Below the pieces are notes generated by a model. That model saw only the letters and a program-made list of their open reading frames with translations, had not been told where the DNA came from and did no database searches. Made by a program: the position numbers and the translations under genes. DNA of 64,000 bases, from contig JANPYM010000015.1 in the NCBI GenBank assembly GCA_025890175.1, forward strand, positions 177,548 through 241,547, given 5' to 3'. Source of the DNA: Ciborinia camelliae (lineage: Eukaryota > Ascomycota > Leotiomycetes > Helotiales > Sclerotiniaceae). Of the stretch, positions 35,699 through 48,900 are shown piece by piece. Position 1 is the first letter of the stretch; each line of letters begins with the position of its first letter.

Positions 35699-37155
35699 TT
35701 AACTTTTTGCAGCTTGACATGCATTTAAACTTCCCACAACAGCAAAGCACATAACTGGAGAAACAGCGTATGAAATCTAATTCAAAGTTAGCGGTCATCC
35801 TTCGCCTGGTGAGTAACAAACACCAAAAGACTTACCGCGAGCAATTTCGCAATCTTGTGCTGATCTTCTTCACTAGCATCACTCACCTCCACCATAGTAA
35901 TAAGTTTTACCGCCGATGGACCCAATGGCATAAACATCATCGAGAACCAAAGCATCGGATCCTCACCAACCCAATTCGAATTCTTCGCTAGATAGTAAAT
36001 GATGCCCGTAGAAATCACTGGCCAAATGGCAAATCTCACGGCTAAAACATATAAAGTGATAAACCACGGTGTACTTATGGTTTGTTTACCTTTTCCCTTC
36101 TCGCTCTTTTTGGTGACTGCAGAGTAGAGTGAAACTCCTGCACCGACAACGGGCAAGGAAACGAATAGGATTCCGATATTCTCTAGAGATGCCGTGAGCC
36201 AGGCGGTAAAAATTCCTCCATCGACTGTTTCGTTGAAGAATGCGCGGTGGAGAATTGGTGATAGGCCGACGATTGCACCGGCCGCGGCACCAAGGAGAGG
36301 TGCGTTGATGAAATCGTAAAACAAGAGTACCCACCATCGAACTCGATCACTCAGTTCAAACCATCGTCGTCTGCTAATAACCGAAGGGCGCCGTTCATAT
36401 ACAATGGCTCGATTGGTATCTCGCGAGGGAGGTGTTATGGAATCCCGTCTAGATGGGAAGAATGAGGTGGATTTGCTGGATCGTGCAGATCGATGACGAG
36501 GGGAAAGGAGATTCGTATGTTCGGTAACAAAATTCAATCCATCACTATCCTCCTCACTTTCCCCCTCCCTATCCTGTTGTACTTGTGCCAGCGCCGATAA
36601 AAGATCCTCCTCCTCCTCCGGTGGATCAATAGCAAACTCAGTATCCATCATTCTCGGACCGATGGCGAAAGTCAAACAACTCGAGACGACGGAATAAACC
36701 AGAAAATACGATTTCGCCTGCTCGACAGCATGAGATCCCACCCCTCCATCTTCGAGCAGCAACGGATTGAGAAGTCCCGTCTGATCCAATGCTTGGATCA
36801 ACATCAAAGGATAACTCGTCGTATTATTAAACATAATCGTCGCCGTGATCCAATCCGGCATCCCAAAGATGAAATGAGCGCCTGCCCCGAGCAGAAATGA
36901 TATTGTATGTGTTACGCATGCCCATACCAATATCACATTATACCGATGTCCTCCACCGGCATGTAACTCTCGACCAATCTTCACAAATTCCAAGGCGGGG
37001 AGGAAAAATTTGACGGATATCTTCGACATCATCTTTGCGGATTTGCTGTCTAGAAGCTGCATGTATACTGCTAGGGCTCCGTAGAATATCACTAGGAGGA
37101 CGGCCATGCTGGCTTGGAAAGCGGCTACGAGGGATGTTGTGAGGCTGGATGCCAT
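35699..37155 (-). CDS. PIN-like (auxin efflux carrier family) membrane transporter
   Basis: Exons 37,155-35,836 and 35,776-35,699 on the minus strand give 465 residues. The 59-bp intron (35,777-35,835) has a GTAAGT donor and an AATTAG acceptor with a CTAAC branch sequence. Reading through the intron gives an unlikely hydrophilic tail, whereas splicing gives ISYAVSPVMCFAVVGSLNA, a proper last membrane helix. About five hydrophobic helices lie at 10-165. They include VKFFLPALEF and NNTTSYPLMLIQAL, the conserved Asn/Thr/Ser-Pro-Leu crossover of the family. A long acidic and Ser/Arg-rich cytosolic loop follows (about 170-270), then five more helices with FINAPLLGAAAGAIVGL and MMFMPLGPSAVK. This two-bundle plan is that of the membrane transport protein family (yeast YLR152C/YNL095C-like). 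The substrate is unknown; auxin transport is not implied. Confidence 0.88.
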
Positions 37156-37814
37156 GATTCGATTCTTGGATTGAGTAATGAGGAATTAGCTGTGGAATCG
37201 AGGAAATGATCATGAATTTAGAGTAAATTTCTCTGTAATTGACCTCAAAATCCATATCCATTCCTGACGAGATACCAAATAAACTTATTTTCTTTTTCGA
37301 ACCCATGGCTCCAGAATCAATCCACATTAGGAAACAGCAATTCCGAATTGGGAAATCACAACTTGAATATTCCTCAAACTTCTTGGTCATGATAAATAAA
37401 CGTATCGCGACACGGGTGTAGGTTGATAATGTTCTGATTGATTAAGCTATGCTAAGGTAGATCCTAATAAAGACTCTATATAGGCGCTAGCTCCATCGTA
37501 CGCTACAGCCCGTACGGCTTCAGTGTATGGTCACGTGATTATACCGACAATTTTATTGAGTAGGTAGATAACCTGATGAACTTTTGACTCAACTCAACTC
37601 AACCAGAGGCTGGGAAAAAAAGAAGAAAGGAAAGAAAGTAGAATTACATAGAATCCTCATTCTAAAGAGATGGAGTTAAAATTTTTGTAAGTATAACAGC
37701 TCAAGTTTAAGTAAGCTCCAAGATCAAGCTCAACCTCAAGTCCACTTGACCGATCAACTTTCGATGGGGATAATAAATGATAATCAAGTCAAATCGAGTC
37801 ACATCACTCAATGA

Positions 37815-37824
37815 NNNNNNNNNN
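37815..37824. other. Assembly gap (10 N) flanked by a duplicated 10-mer
   Basis: The ten bases CACTCAATGA occur immediately before the Ns (37,805-37,814) and immediately after (37,825-37,834). This looks like two contig ends that overlap and were joined with a token gap. The neighbouring C run would explain why the assembler stopped here. Confidence 0.85.
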
Positions 37825-37840
37825 CACTCAATGAACAGAA

Positions 37841-37863
37841 CCCCCCCCCCCCCCCCCCCCCCC
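37841..37863 (+). repeat. Poly-C run of 23
   Basis: Uninterrupted C homopolymer directly right of the gap. The true length is uncertain because homopolymers of this size are hard to sequence. Confidence 0.85.
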
Positions 37864-38939
37864 AAAACAGCCAGAGATAGATAGAATAAATATTTAAAAA
37901 AGCATAGCATTTGTATTTGTATTTTCAAATCTCCTCCTCTCTTATACTTTTCTTCTATTATCCAATCCATCTATCCCACCATCCCATCATCCATCCTAAC
38001 CACCAAAAAGCACCAAGCAACACAACCGCATACCAAAAACTATGCACATGCAGAGAAACGAATCTTCCAAACGTCGATCCGCATTGCTAGCTAGCTATCC
38101 TCAAGCCGATCTGCGGCGAGTTATAAACGCAACAACAAGCTGCAAAAACGACAACAAAAAAAGGATGGATGGATGGTTATAAAAATTTCCGTGGCAGCCA
38201 GCCATTTAAGCTATCCTATCAATCCAGTCCATCCTTCTCCATAAAATAAAATTTTCAAATCCAAATCCAAATCCAGCCAGTCTATTCATTCAATCAATCA
38301 AATCAAATCAATCCATTATCATGAAAAAGATATCCATACAATCAGACCTCGGGAATGAATGAATGAAGGATATATTTCTAATCCAAGTTTCATCTCATAT
38401 GAAGGATAACATAAACGTTAAAGGCGTACGTATTCGGAATCGGAATCGAATCGAAGTGGTTTGGTGAGGTAAAAAGGTAAGGTAAGGTAAGATTTACCTA
38501 CCCACCCACCAACCCAAGAAAGAAACATGAAGATTATGCAAAATAAAAACTCCAGCTAACGAATCAAAAGTATGGTCGTTAATCGGGGGTATACGTATTC
38601 GCGTAGAAAAATTGGCGTGATAATAATAATAATAATAAATCAAGAAGGTATCGTCAAGCCGTAAAATGAGGGAGGGAAGAGGGGAGTTTGTAAGAAGGAA
38701 GTTTAAAGTGGGAAAGTTGGAGAAGATGCGGCATCGAAGATTTCGTGAGAGAGAGTGTGTGTGTGAAGAAATTCAAGGTTGGTTGATGGGGTTATTTTTG
38801 GTATTGTCCGTCCGAAATGCATTCCTGGTAAAGATCTAGATGCCATCTTGGAGGAATGACGATTAATCAAAAGCATGGATTGGTATGATCATCAACACTA
38901 AGCCCCGCATTCTTGTCTTGGATCAATTTGAAGGTTTGT

Positions 38940-39323
38940 TTATAGCAACGAAGCAACAACCATAACAAACAATCCCATCACACCCAAACTTCCAACTTGG
39001 ACAGATGGTGCAGCATTGATGGCGATTTGTGGAACGGGAATTCCTGTAGCCGATGGACTGATCTTGGATGCGGTTCCAACTGATCCTGTAGGGACATAGG
39101 CAATTGATGAAGTATTGTAGCTTGCGTAGGTGGTGGGAGTAACGGATGGGTAGGTGGGAGTTACGGATCCGCTGACTTGTGAAACGGTTATGGTTCGGGT
39201 GTGGGTGGAAGTCGAGGTGAAGGTTGTAGTGGTAATAGATGTTGAGCTACCACCATATTGCTGTGCGCAAACACATGCGACAAAAATGGAAAGTAACAAT
39301 GCTGTAAAACCGTGGAACTGCAT
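38940..39323 (-). CDS. Small GPI-anchored cell-wall/surface protein (127 aa)
   Basis: Single-exon minus-strand gene. Residues 1-20 (MQFHGFTALLLSIFVACVCA) are a clear signal peptide with cleavage after CVCA. The mature part is almost entirely Ser/Thr, with a run like TTTTFTSTSTHTRTITVSQV and several Pro/Tyr motifs, so heavy O-mannosylation is expected. One NTS sequon lies at about residues 71-73. The C-terminus ends in a hydrophobic helix (VGSLGVMGLFVMVVASLL) after small residues NAAPS, the layout of a GPI-attachment signal. The family is typical of short fungal surface mannoproteins; no enzyme domain. Cell-wall or plasma-membrane location is inferred. Confidence 0.85.
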   Translation of the reverse strand: MQFHGFTALLLSIFVACVCAQQYGGSSTSITTTTFTSTSTHTRTITVSQVSGSVTPTYPSVTPTTYASYNTSSIAYVPTGSVGTASKISPSATGIPVPQIAINAAPSVQVGSLGVMGLFVMVVASLL

Positions 39324-39713
39324 TTTGTATGTAGGATTTTAAAATATTCTTAGGATAATTTATTGACAAGAAAGTAAATTTGCGAGAATAGTGTGCGTTC
39401 TAGACTTTGAAGATCGAAAGGATGATGTTGGATGGATTTGAGTTGTTAGATGGTTGTTTCGAGGAGGAAGATATATATATCAGAAAGATATTGATCAAAG
39501 CGTAAGATGGGTGTGTATTGTTTCGAGATTGTGGAGTGCTTTGGCTCAATAGATTTCAGATATCGAACAATAGAAACGATATTTGTTTGGTGAATAATTT
39601 ATATCGAACGTTGGTGAGGGATGAGTCGATACTGAACGTACTTGCGCAAGTAATGTGAATGGTTAGGTGTATGAGTGTATGAGTATGTATTTTCTTGAAA
39701 TATCCTATCGATG

Positions 39714-39758
39714 ATGATTGTAATGATGATGGTGATGATGATGATGATGATGATGATG
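39714..39758. repeat. ATG/ATC trinucleotide microsatellite
   Basis: (GAT)n-type run, slightly interrupted, upstream of the GPI-anchored protein gene. It reads as a His run on the minus strand but is not part of a gene model. Confidence 0.85.
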
Positions 39759-41431
39759 TAGACTTTGCCAACGAAGTCTGATTTTTTGATATATCTGAAG
39801 CAAGCTGCAGGTATTGAATTGTATAATGAATGTGTTTGAGGTACTGAGAAGAGAAGAGAAAAGGGAAAAGAATTGAGGCGCAAGATGAAGTAGATATGAT
39901 ATCTGAATGAGTGGTTGAGTGGGGTGGTCCGTGATTGGGGGTAATGTCAACGGCTCTTTTTCCTCTTCCATTAATTATTATTACCTTGTTGGGTCGGGTT
40001 GACTAGGGGAAGGGGAAGGGGCAAGAAGGAGAAGGAGAAGGAGAAAGAGAAAGAGAAGGGGAAGGGGCAGGGAAAGGAGAAGGAAGAAAGTTTGGCCCGG
40101 GTAAGGTTAGTTTTCCTTAACAACGACTCATTGGATCGGGGATATGGTCCTGTTGTACATTAAAGAATCCTAGATTATATCAATCCACTTACTATAGCAA
40201 AAGAGGATACAATTTACAAAACTTCCTTTTTCCCTCCCCTATTGTTAATATCCACCAAATGAAAGAACCTATCAGAAGCAAGCTTTCGTCATACAAATCC
40301 AGTAATAAATGAAATTAAATTTAAAATCTAATAAATATATCATATATCTAAATTCTAATCCCCATCTACCAAGTAAACAATCTCCGAATTTTGAGATGTC
40401 GTTTGTACTTCTACACCGTATATTCCCCTATTAATTCATTTCCCCCATCATCATTATTCATTTATGTTTCATTTCATTTTCATTATTTCTGTATAATTAA
40501 TTGATCATTCATCAAGATGATTTATTATGCTCATCTTATTGTTATCGATCATATATATTATCTTAATCTTTAGTCTCGTCTTGTCTTGTCTTGTCTTGTC
40601 TTCTCTTCTCTTTCCACAACATCAGTCATCAATCAAACTTCACTTCCAACACACTTCCAACACACTTCTCTTCAGATCACATCCCCAGATCAAAACTCCC
40701 GCCTACATAGCTAGCTACTGCACGTGTTCAAAAAGAAGAAAGAAAAAGCTTAATCCCCACCAACAAGCAAATCAACCACAATCTTAAAATTTAAAATTTT
40801 CCAAGCTCTGAATACCGGTACAAGGATCACATCTGAACTTAGCATCAAGTGATCCAAGCTAGTACCTGCACTAGTAAGGATAAGAACTTGAGACACCTCT
40901 CGTTTGATAGGCGCTTCGGAAATAAGCGAGATTTTGGTGGAGCTTGATGGCTCGGTACCTGGATTTCATAATGGATTGATATGGAGATGGAGATCGATGG
41001 ATGGATGAACATGAACATGAATAGGTAGATTTGATAGCACTTGACTTTTGAGAGCGGTTAATCCTCCTTCCTTTCCCTTCCCATCGACCATTTGCATTCA
41101 AATTTGCATTCAAATTTGCACTTCATTTCCTCCCTTCCTTCCTTCCTTCCTTCCCTCCTTATTGGTTAAAATGGGATCGACGGAGTGTAGATTTGTACGA
41201 GTAATCTTATGGACCTTCACGATCCTCATCCTCACCTACCTAGGTAATCCTGAACCAAGAAATCCATCCGATTATCTTTACTCGCCAATCAATCAAGTTC
41301 TCAATCCATACCTAGGTAGGTACTGTATGTACATCTATGTCGGTATCTAAAAGATCATTTATCATTCTATTTCGTTTCATACCCAGATAGATACTACTAG
41401 GTACCTAGGTACCCATAGGTAGGTAGGTATA

Positions 41432-41480
41432 GATTGACGATTGACGATTGACGATTGACGATTGACGATTGACGATTGAA
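41432..41480 (+). repeat. Tandem array, 7-bp unit GATTGAC, 7 copies
   Basis: Seven consecutive near-perfect copies, ending in GATTGAAGATC. Preceded by CCTAGGTACC and AGGTAGGTAGG, palindromic short repeats common in this block. Confidence 0.9.
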
Positions 41481-42569
41481 GATCAAATCAAATCGGATTC
41501 ACATTGCCTCATCTCTATATACGGTTGAGAGTCGAGAGTCAAATTAAATCGGATTCATGTTACCTCATTCTGAAAATCGAGAGTCTTACCAAGATAATTA
41601 TAAACAAATTACCTCCATTTTATTTCATTTTATTTCATTTTCCTTCCTTATTCCAATTTCTTTAAATAATCAAATTCATACCTACTGCGCCATATCAATA
41701 GATAATATCAATACCAATACCATATATGTATATATAGTATTGCTTTCATAATTAAAATTCTCCCCACTTATTACCTATCTAACATTTATATATATCTTTC
41801 CTTTAATACCTATTACCTATACCTACCTAGATACCTATCAATATCAATATCATCATCTTCTTCCTTTCTCAAATCAAACAATACAGACCTAAATTAGATT
41901 GTTTAACCTACTGTCGCGTTGTATTGTATCGCATCGCATCATATTGTATCGTACCCGACACTTGGGTTTGGCACAAAGCGTGGCTGCTCAAACAGTTGGT
42001 GTATTGGGATTCGGAAGTTTCGAGCTAGTTTGTCGAATTGATTTGATTTCATCTTAAGTTGAGATGAGATGATGGGCTTTCGAGATCAAGTTGCATATTC
42101 CTTTTTTAGTTGTTTTTGTTATGATTTGTTGCGCAGTAGGCGTTTGGCATTTGGCATCATTAACAATAGTATCTTAGGGGCCAACCACTGGTTCAATTTG
42201 CGAATTAGAATTGATTAGGGCATTGGAAAGGTTGTTGTTATAAAATAGCTCTACATACACTACCTAGGTAGCTCGATACAGCAATACAATAAGTTCAATA
42301 AAGTTTAACCATATTATTAAAAAGATTATTTTTAGAATTGTAGATTTATATTTATACACCAAAAACGTTGTGTTAAATATTCTTAATAGAGTAATGCGTA
42401 ACCGGTATATTATATATATAGTATATATATATTATATAAGTATCTTTATATAATATAAATGAGATTATATAATATTAGGACTTTATTTTTTGATAGAATA
42501 ATCTATAAAATTATAGGGGTATCTTATAAATCTATAAAATATTTTAAAAGTTTGATAACATCTTATTGT

Positions 42570-42757
42570 TGTCACGCCAAGGCCCCTGCCTAGTATGACA
42601 GTCACGTGATTGATCATGTGACCATGGTGGTCACATGATCAACGTCTATATTAGATAGTGTTCTTTCCAAGAGGATCCTTTTCTCTTCAGTATAGTTCTT
42701 TTATTAGATTGTATATCTACAATTTCACCTTTATAATTCTATATGACGCGTATAACA
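42570..42757 (+). mobile_element. Solo LTR, family B (188 bp)
   Basis: Starts TGTCACGCCAAGGCC and ends GACGCGTATAACA. The same 5 bp, ATTGT, flank both sides (42,565-42,569 and 42,758-42,762), giving a target-site duplication. Inside lies a perfect 14-bp inverted repeat, TTGATCATGTGACC at 42,610-42,623 and its complement at 42,629-42,642, with a 5-nt loop. The sequence is not visibly RIP-mutated, so it serves as the reference for the family. Other copies are at 45,793, 51,936, 52,450 (partial) and 60,152. Confidence 0.88.
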
Positions 42758-43283
42758 ATTGTAACAATAAGATAAAATTGAAACCTTTTTATTTCAATAA
42801 GATTTAAATAATTTCAATTCGATTTTATTATATTTAATTTTATTTTATAATAATTTTATAAAATTCAAATAATTCCAATTTAACTTTATTACATTTAATT
42901 TTATTTTATAATAATCTTATAAAATTCAAATAATTCTAATTTGATTTTATTGTATTTAATTTATTTTATAGTAATTTTATAAAATCGAATTGAAATTATT
43001 TGAATTCAAAATTTTTATTTTTTTTAAAAAATTATATTATTAATTAATTAAATTATAAATTTTCGATTTATATAATTTATATTAAGTTTAAAGCTATTTT
43101 GATTGATTTATATAAATTTGAAAATTTACATTTTAGAATAATCTTAATATAAAATTATAAAATTATATATAACTTTTTTCAATATCTTCGTATATACTAT
43201 ATAGAATCGAAATCATTTCGAATTTTATAAATAATATTATTATAATTTCGAAAATTGAAATTATATCTATATATATATAATCG

Positions 43284-43362
43284 TAGGTTTATAGATTTGT
43301 AAATTTGTAGATTCATAAGTTTATAGATTTGTAGGTTTATAAATTTGTAAATTTATAATAAA
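43284..43362 (+). repeat. Short imperfect tandem repeat (TAGATTTGTA-like)
   Basis: About six degenerate copies of a unit resembling GTAGGTTTATAGATTT. The flanks are plain A+T-rich sequence. Confidence 0.6.
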
Positions 43363-45155
43363 TTCGTAAATAGTATAAATGATGTAAATAATATTAATAA
43401 ATTTTATTTTTTTTTTATTTTTTGAAAAAATTGAATTGGAATTATTTTATTATTATAAAATCAATAAGATTATTTGAATTTCATAAAATTTATAAAATTG
43501 ATAAAATTATTCGAATCTTATAAAATCTATAAGATCGTTAAGATTAATAAAAATAAAGTCCCGATGAATATAAAGCTTTTTTTTATATTATTGAAATATA
43601 GCAAATTATATTATATATATAGTATATAGTTATATTATATATATTTTGTATAGTTTATTATATTATATAATATAAATTATATATATATATATTTTTTTTT
43701 ATTAATTCTTTTTGGTTATTATAATATAATATAATTATAGTTATTAGTTTTTATATTGGATATTATGAATATCGTTCTAATCCGAATATTTTTGATATTT
43801 TTTATTTTCGTTTTATTAAAGGTTATATACAGATATTTATATTATTTATATTAATTATATTTATAAATAATTTTAGTTTTTATAATTTCTTTTTTAAATT
43901 ATTAAAAATATTAATTAATATATTATTTAGTATTATATTATTTTTAAAATTATATATTATATTTTATAATATTTATAAATTTTAATTTAATTTCTTTTTT
44001 CAAAATATAACCCCAAAAATTAAATATTTTTAAATATTTTAATATTATATATTAATTATAAATTATAAGACTAAATAAATAAATCCGATATATTTAATAT
44101 TTTTTTAATATAAAATATATTTGATATAAAATAATTTAATTATTTATATTTTAATTATTTATATTTTTAGGTTTTATATAAATTTTATTTTTGTTTATTT
44201 AATTATATTAAATATATTAAATTTTTTATTAATATTATTTAAATTTATAATATATAAATTATTTAAAAGTATTAATAATAATTTGATAATAAATATTTTA
44301 TTTATTAATTTAAATAATGGGATATTGATTATATTATTTTGATTGCTTATAAATGTTGTTTTTTGGATTTTTAAAAATATATAATATTTATTGATCAATT
44401 AATATATAAAAATCTTTTTGATTTGGTTGATTTTGTAAATATATAATATATAATATTAATATTTAATAAACTTTTTTATATAAAATATTATTTAATAATA
44501 TAATATATTATAAAAAACAATTGTTTTATTAATAATTTAAATATATTAATTAAAAATAAGTAAAGAAAATTTTAAAATTATTATTTGTTTTATATTTAAT
44601 TTATTTATATATTTAAACTTTTTATAATTATTTATAAATTAATATATTTGAATTTATTAATAATTAATTTTGGGATTATTTATATTTTAAATTAATAAAA
44701 TATATATTAAAATATATATATGGTTAAGTATAGATTTTAAATAATTTAAATTAAATAAAAGAAAATAAAAAAAAATAAAAATTATAATTAGATTTAATTA
44801 TAATTAATTAATATAATAAAGATTTAAAAGAAAGTATATATAATTTTATAGAAAAAAGATAAAAACGAATTTAATAAATTAAAAAATATATATTTGTTTA
44901 AATAAAAAAATTATTTTGCGATTAAGGTATGTAAAAAATTTATTTATTTATATATATTAATTTTTTATATTATTATAATTTGTTTTTTTCAAATTTTATT
45001 ATATATTTATTATTATAAAAATAATTATATATATTTGTTAATTTAAATTTAAAGATAATATTTATTTTAATTTTTTGGATTGGAAATTTTAGTAAAATCC
45101 AAATAAAGTGTATTATAATATACCCTATAATTATAGATTTAAATAAAGTAAATGG

Positions 45156-45735
45156 AATTTGATGGATTCGAAGAATCAAGTTTAATTTCAAAGTACCATG
45201 TATTATATCATAATTACGTAATATATATACTATGAGGGAGGCCATTTTCTGAAAATATACCACTCTTAAAGGTCGTTTTTAAATGATTATAAGTCATTGA
45301 TTTGTATCTTTTAATTGGCTCGTTAAAGATTTTGGTTGCTTACCTAACCTACCTAGCCTATCTATTTAGCTTACTTAACCTATTTAGCTTATCTAGCTTA
45401 TTTAACCTACCTAACCTATTTAGTTTACCTAACTTACAGTTTACCTAGCTTACCTAACCTATCTAACCTACCTAGCTTACCTAGCTTACCTAACCTACCT
45501 AGCCTACCTAACTTACCTAGCTTACCTAACCTACCTAGTCTACCTAGCTTACCTAACCTATCTAGTCTACCTAGCTTATCTAACCTATCTAATCTACCTA
45601 GCCTACCTACAAACCTACAAACCTACGAACCTACAAATCTATGAATTTATCTAGCCTATACATCGAACCTACAAATCAAGCGTAGCGAGGAATAAGGGTT
45701 TGAAGGCTTGGCCCTATAAATATTTTTAAAAATAT
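45156..45735 (+). repeat. Dispersed repeat with internal minisatellite, copy 1 (~580 bp)
   Basis: Begins ATGGATTCGAAGAATCAAG and shares order and sequence with 62,700-63,187. The shared blocks include CAAAGTACCATG, CTATGAGGGAGG, CATTTTCTGAA and TCTTTTAA(C/T)TGGCTCG. A variable array of CCTACCTAGCTTA-like units (45,338-45,640) follows, then ACATCGAACCTACAAATC and AGCGTAGCGAGGAAT. Compared with the 62.7-kb copy many C and G are replaced by T and A (for example GGTCGCATGC against GGTTGC), so this copy shows mild RIP. A fixed 5' end, no coding capacity and a simple-sequence 3' tail in the other copy suggest a nonautonomous retroposon; this is inference. Confidence 0.65.
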
Positions 45736-45792
45736 AAGGAAAATAATTCTGCGAATCCACAGTCTGAAAATAAAATTTTCCGCGACGGCTAG

Positions 45793-45900
45793 TATTAAAT
45801 AATATTTTTTTCAAAAAAATCCTTTTCTTTTTAGTATAATTTTTTTATTAGATTATATATCTACAATTTTATTTTATAATTCTATATAATGTATATAACA
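45793..45900 (+). mobile_element. Truncated, RIP-mutated family B LTR (left)
   Basis: Matches the last ~110 bp of the reference LTR from TATTAGATAGTG (here TATTAAATAATA) to the terminal GTATATAACA. CCAAGAGGATCC of the reference is CAAAAAAATCC here. Sequence left of about 45,793 no longer matches the LTR; it belongs to the end of the neighbouring repeat, so the 5' part was lost or replaced. Confidence 0.75.
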
Positions 45901-48900
45901 TAAAAACTATATTTATTTTATTTTATATTTTTATAAAAAATATAAAAAGTTTATAAAACAATTTTATATTTTAGAATTTATATTTTTAGAAATACTTTTT
46001 AATAATTATTTAAATATTTTTAAATATTTAGATTTTTAATTGAAAAAATATAAATTTATAATAAATTATAATAATATCGATTTTATAATTATACAAAACG
46101 ATTTAAAAATATTATAATAAAATTTTTATAATATATTAAAAAACAAAATAATTTTAAAATATTATAATAAAACTTTTACAAAATACAAATTTATAATAAT
46201 TTATAATAATAATAGTTTTATAAATCAAAATTTTAATATAAACAAATTATTTAAATTATTAAATAATAATAAATTTTATATTACAAAATATTTATTAAAA
46301 TATATAATTATTAATTAAATATTTATTTATATTTATTTTCAAATAAATTATAATAAATTTTATATAATAAAATATTTATTAAAATATTAATTATATTTAT
46401 ATATTATTAGCTAAATATTTATTTATATTTATTTTTGAATAGATTATAATAAATTTTATGTTTATTTTTAAATTAATATAAAAAACTTGTTTTATTACTA
46501 ACAAAACAATTTTTTTATCTATTTTTATTTATAATTATTTTAAAATTAGATTATTTTTTTGAATAATATATTTTTTTAATAAAATAATGATTAATTAAAT
46601 ATATTTTTTTTAATTATTAAAAACTTTTTTTTTAATACAAAACAATTACAATTTATTAACAAAAAATATTATATTATTATTTGAATACAATTTTAATTTT
46701 ATTATAACTTTTTTATTATTTAATAATATTATTAATAATAATAAAATTTATATTTAATATAATTTATATTTAATATAATTTTTTTTTAAAAAAAAACGAA
46801 TTTGATATTATTTTTCAATTAAAAAAACTTAAAAAAATTAAAAAATTGAAAAGTCTTAGTTTAAAGTAATTAACTTTTATATTTGTTTGGATAAACAATA
46901 TATTTTGCAAATATAATAATATTATAATAATTTATAATAAATTTGTTTTATTTTATAATAATCAAAAAATATTAATTTTCAAGTTGAAAAAAAAACTTGA
47001 AATTATTAATAGTTTTGCTATCGATTTCGATAATATTGTAAAAAACAAAATTTTGATTATTTTTGATTAAAATATATAAATTTTTGATTTTAATATAAAA
47101 GTTAATAAATTTATTATTATTTAAAAGAAATATTAATAAAAGATTATTGATTTTATTATTATTATTTAATAATTTAAAGAAAATGTAAAAAAAATAATTA
47201 TTATAATTATAATTGATTTTTATTTTTATTAATTAATATAAAATTTTTTTAATTTAATTAAATTTAAAATCAATAAAAATAAATAGCAAACTTTTTAATA
47301 TAAGTTTTAGTAATTTCGAATAATTCAAAAACTAAATATAAATAATTTTTATATATTAATTAACTATATAATATATATATTATTATAAATTAATAATAAA
47401 ATTATTATTTATTTTGTATTTTGATTTAGAATTAATAATTTAAATTTTTTTATATTAATGAAGAAGATATTCGAAGTTTTTATACAAATTTATAAAAATA
47501 ATAATAAAATTGAAATAATTTAAATTGAATATTATAAACTGTTTTAGAACAAATAATTATTTGTTTGATTTTGAAAAGAATTTTAACGATTTTTTATTAA
47601 ACTCAAATTTATTAAAAAAATTATAATTAATAATCTTTGATATAAAATTAATAAAAATATAAAATAAACTATAATTTTTTTATATAAATATATAATAATT
47701 TAAAATTTGAAATATAAAGTTAATATAATAATTATAAATATTAAATAATTAAATACAATCAAAAAATATAAAACAAAACGTAAAAAAATAAATTAAAGAA
47801 AAAAAAATATTTTTAATTTTATTGTTTAAAATTTAGAAAAAAGAAATTAGAATTTTTATATTTAAATAAATAGAATTATAAACAAAAAGTATTTATTTTA
47901 TTTATAAAAGAATTAATTATTTTGTTAAAAATTGTTTTATAAAAAAAAATATGTTCAAATTAAATAAAACTATACTATAATAAAAAAAAAAAGATTTTTA
48001 GTTTAAATATATTAGGGGTTATAATATAATTACAATTTAATTTTAAAAAAATTTTAAAATTATAATTTCACTAATTTATATTAATTAATTGTAATTTTAT
48101 ATTTATTAAATTTATATTTGTAAACAAAATAACGAAATTTATTAATGAATTATTTAAAAAAACAAAAATATTAATATCATTTTTTTTTAATATATATTAT
48201 TTTAATAAAAACTTTATTAATAAAATTATTATTATATTTATTTACAAAACAAAATAAATTAAATTTATATTTTTATTTTAATTATATAAAATAAAGATTT
48301 TTAATAATAAAGTTTTTAAAATTGTAATTAATTACAAAAGAATATTCGTTTAGATTTAAATATATAATTATATTAATATTATAATATTTTATATTATAAA
48401 TATATTTTATTAAATATTAATAAAAAACAAATAAATATAATAATATAAAATTATAATTTATACAAACACAAAAATTGTATTTTTCGAATTAAAATTTTAT
48501 TTATATTTTAATATACCAAAAATCAAATTTCCGAAAAACTAATTAAAGCTTACATTTTTGATAAAAAATATAAAAATAAAAAATATATTTTTAAAAATTA
48601 ATAATATAATATATTTTATATTAAAAATTATTTTGAAATAAAAAATTATTAAGATTTTTATATTTAATAATAATTTGATTTTTGTTTTTATAAATTTAGT
48701 TTTATTATATATTAATATAATTAATATTATTTTTTTTAATAATTTTAAAACAAAAAAATATTTAAATTTTTATTGTTTTTATAATAAATATTATAAACGA
48801 AAAATATTAATAATAAAATATAAAAATTAAACAAAATAATAAAAAGTTTTTGTATAAAAAAATTTTGTTTGATTATTATAATTATTTAAATGTATTTAAA

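Larger units (their letters stand above)
37156..38939. other. Gene-free stretch with assembly gap, ~1.8 kb
   Basis: Upstream region of the PIN-like gene and 3' side of the GPI-protein gene. It contains a GC-richer segment with a TCACGTGA site (37,486-37,545), the 10-N gap, a 23-bp C run, AAATCC and AATCA repeats near 38,250-38,320, and AAGGT runs near 38,470-38,490. No convincing gene. Confidence 0.5.
39324..42290. other. 3-kb gene-free stretch with simple repeats
   Basis: Upstream region of the GPI-protein gene followed by sequence that becomes gradually more A+T-rich. It contains ATG trinucleotide runs (39,714-39,758), GAAGGG/GAGAAG purine runs (about 40,010-40,085), TTGTC repeats (40,571-40,602), TTCC runs (41,130-41,155), a GATTGAC array and CCTACCTA runs. 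No frame resembles a protein. Confidence 0.5.

Noticed and set aside
35788..35835. Unspliced C-terminus of the PIN-like transporter
   Set aside because: Reads through a GTAAGT donor; splicing to 35,776 restores a hydrophobic final helix typical of the family.
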